From: Talpa occidentalis
Lineage: Eukaryota > Chordata > Mammalia > Eulipotyphla > Talpidae
Direction: 5' to 3'
Assembly: GCF_014898055.3 (NCBI RefSeq)
Contig: NW_023603184.1
Location: 110,288,615-110,352,614 of the forward strand
DNA length: 64,000 bases
Each line of letters begins with the position of its first letter. The first letter of the stretch is position 1. This document shows, in pieces, positions 38,041 to 64,000 of the stretch. A model generated the notes under the pieces. The model did not search any database and had not been told where the DNA came from. It worked only from the letters and a program-made list of their open reading frames with translations. The position numbers were made by a program, and so were the translations under genes.

Positions 38041-38173
38041 TCGCGCCCGCGCCGGCTCCCGATCTCCGGGGCCCCCAGCCCGGCCGGGCGCTGACATCAC
38101 GGGCGGGGGTCCCCGCCGCGGCCGCCGCCTCTCGTGCAGGGTCCGGCTGGGCTGCGGAGCCCCCGGGGCGGCG

Positions 38174-63877
<25,704 letters not shown>

Positions 63878-64000
63878 GTATGGTACCTTATGGCTGTCAT
63901 AGTTTTTACTCATAATTTTTATGTTCTAATCTAGGATATAGGCCTTAACTTAAGAATATTTATTTTAATTGCATTAGAGGCATGGAGAATATTTAAGGAG

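Overview
This is a window of a placental mammal nuclear genome. It holds one recognisable protein-coding gene, ITPRID2 (older names SSFA2 and KRAP), on the + strand, with the start codon at 38174. Fourteen coding exons can be joined by GT/AG junctions that keep the frame. They encode the first 1,047 residues. The last part of the protein, about 200 residues judged from the remembered human length of roughly 1,250, lies beyond the right edge. The order upstream CpG island, exon 1 with an acidic tract, IP3-receptor-binding region, long serine-rich middle and coiled coil matches the known gene.

Positions 1 to about 37,200 are AT-rich, gene-free sequence upstream of ITPRID2. It carries young tRNA-derived SINEs, antisense L1 3' ends with decayed ORF2, and old L2 and MIR fossils. 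From about 37,240 to 38,960 there is a strong CpG island with a perfect CRE palindrome, GC boxes and a (TCC)n tract. This is the promoter, the 5' UTR and exons 1-2. From 38,391 onward the introns hold mostly old repeats and two antisense SINEs.

The 13 SINE copies share a tRNA-like head with A and B boxes, a unique body, and a tail of repeated AATAAA followed by a TCTTT-type terminator, which is the T+ SINE architecture. At least two subfamilies can be told apart, and many copies still have visible target-site duplications. The family does not look like carnivore CAN, horse ERE, ruminant/cetacean CHR or primate Alu elements. The window is probably laurasiatherian. Pangolin is my best but weak guess, made from memory of that lineage's SINEs.

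The most interesting local observation is at exon 12 of ITPRID2. Its 5' splice site is present twice, 27 nt apart, as an 18-nt direct repeat around a T run. The extra 27 nt are stop-free and in frame, so either donor would give a readable protein. Other points of interest are a TG repeat plus long T tract at the exon 8 acceptor, a 19-bp perfect inverted repeat at 11.3 kb, an 82-bp tandem duplication at 9.2 kb, and an old MIR split by a young SINE. I found no clearly new biological system. Repeat boundaries are approximate because they were judged by eye.
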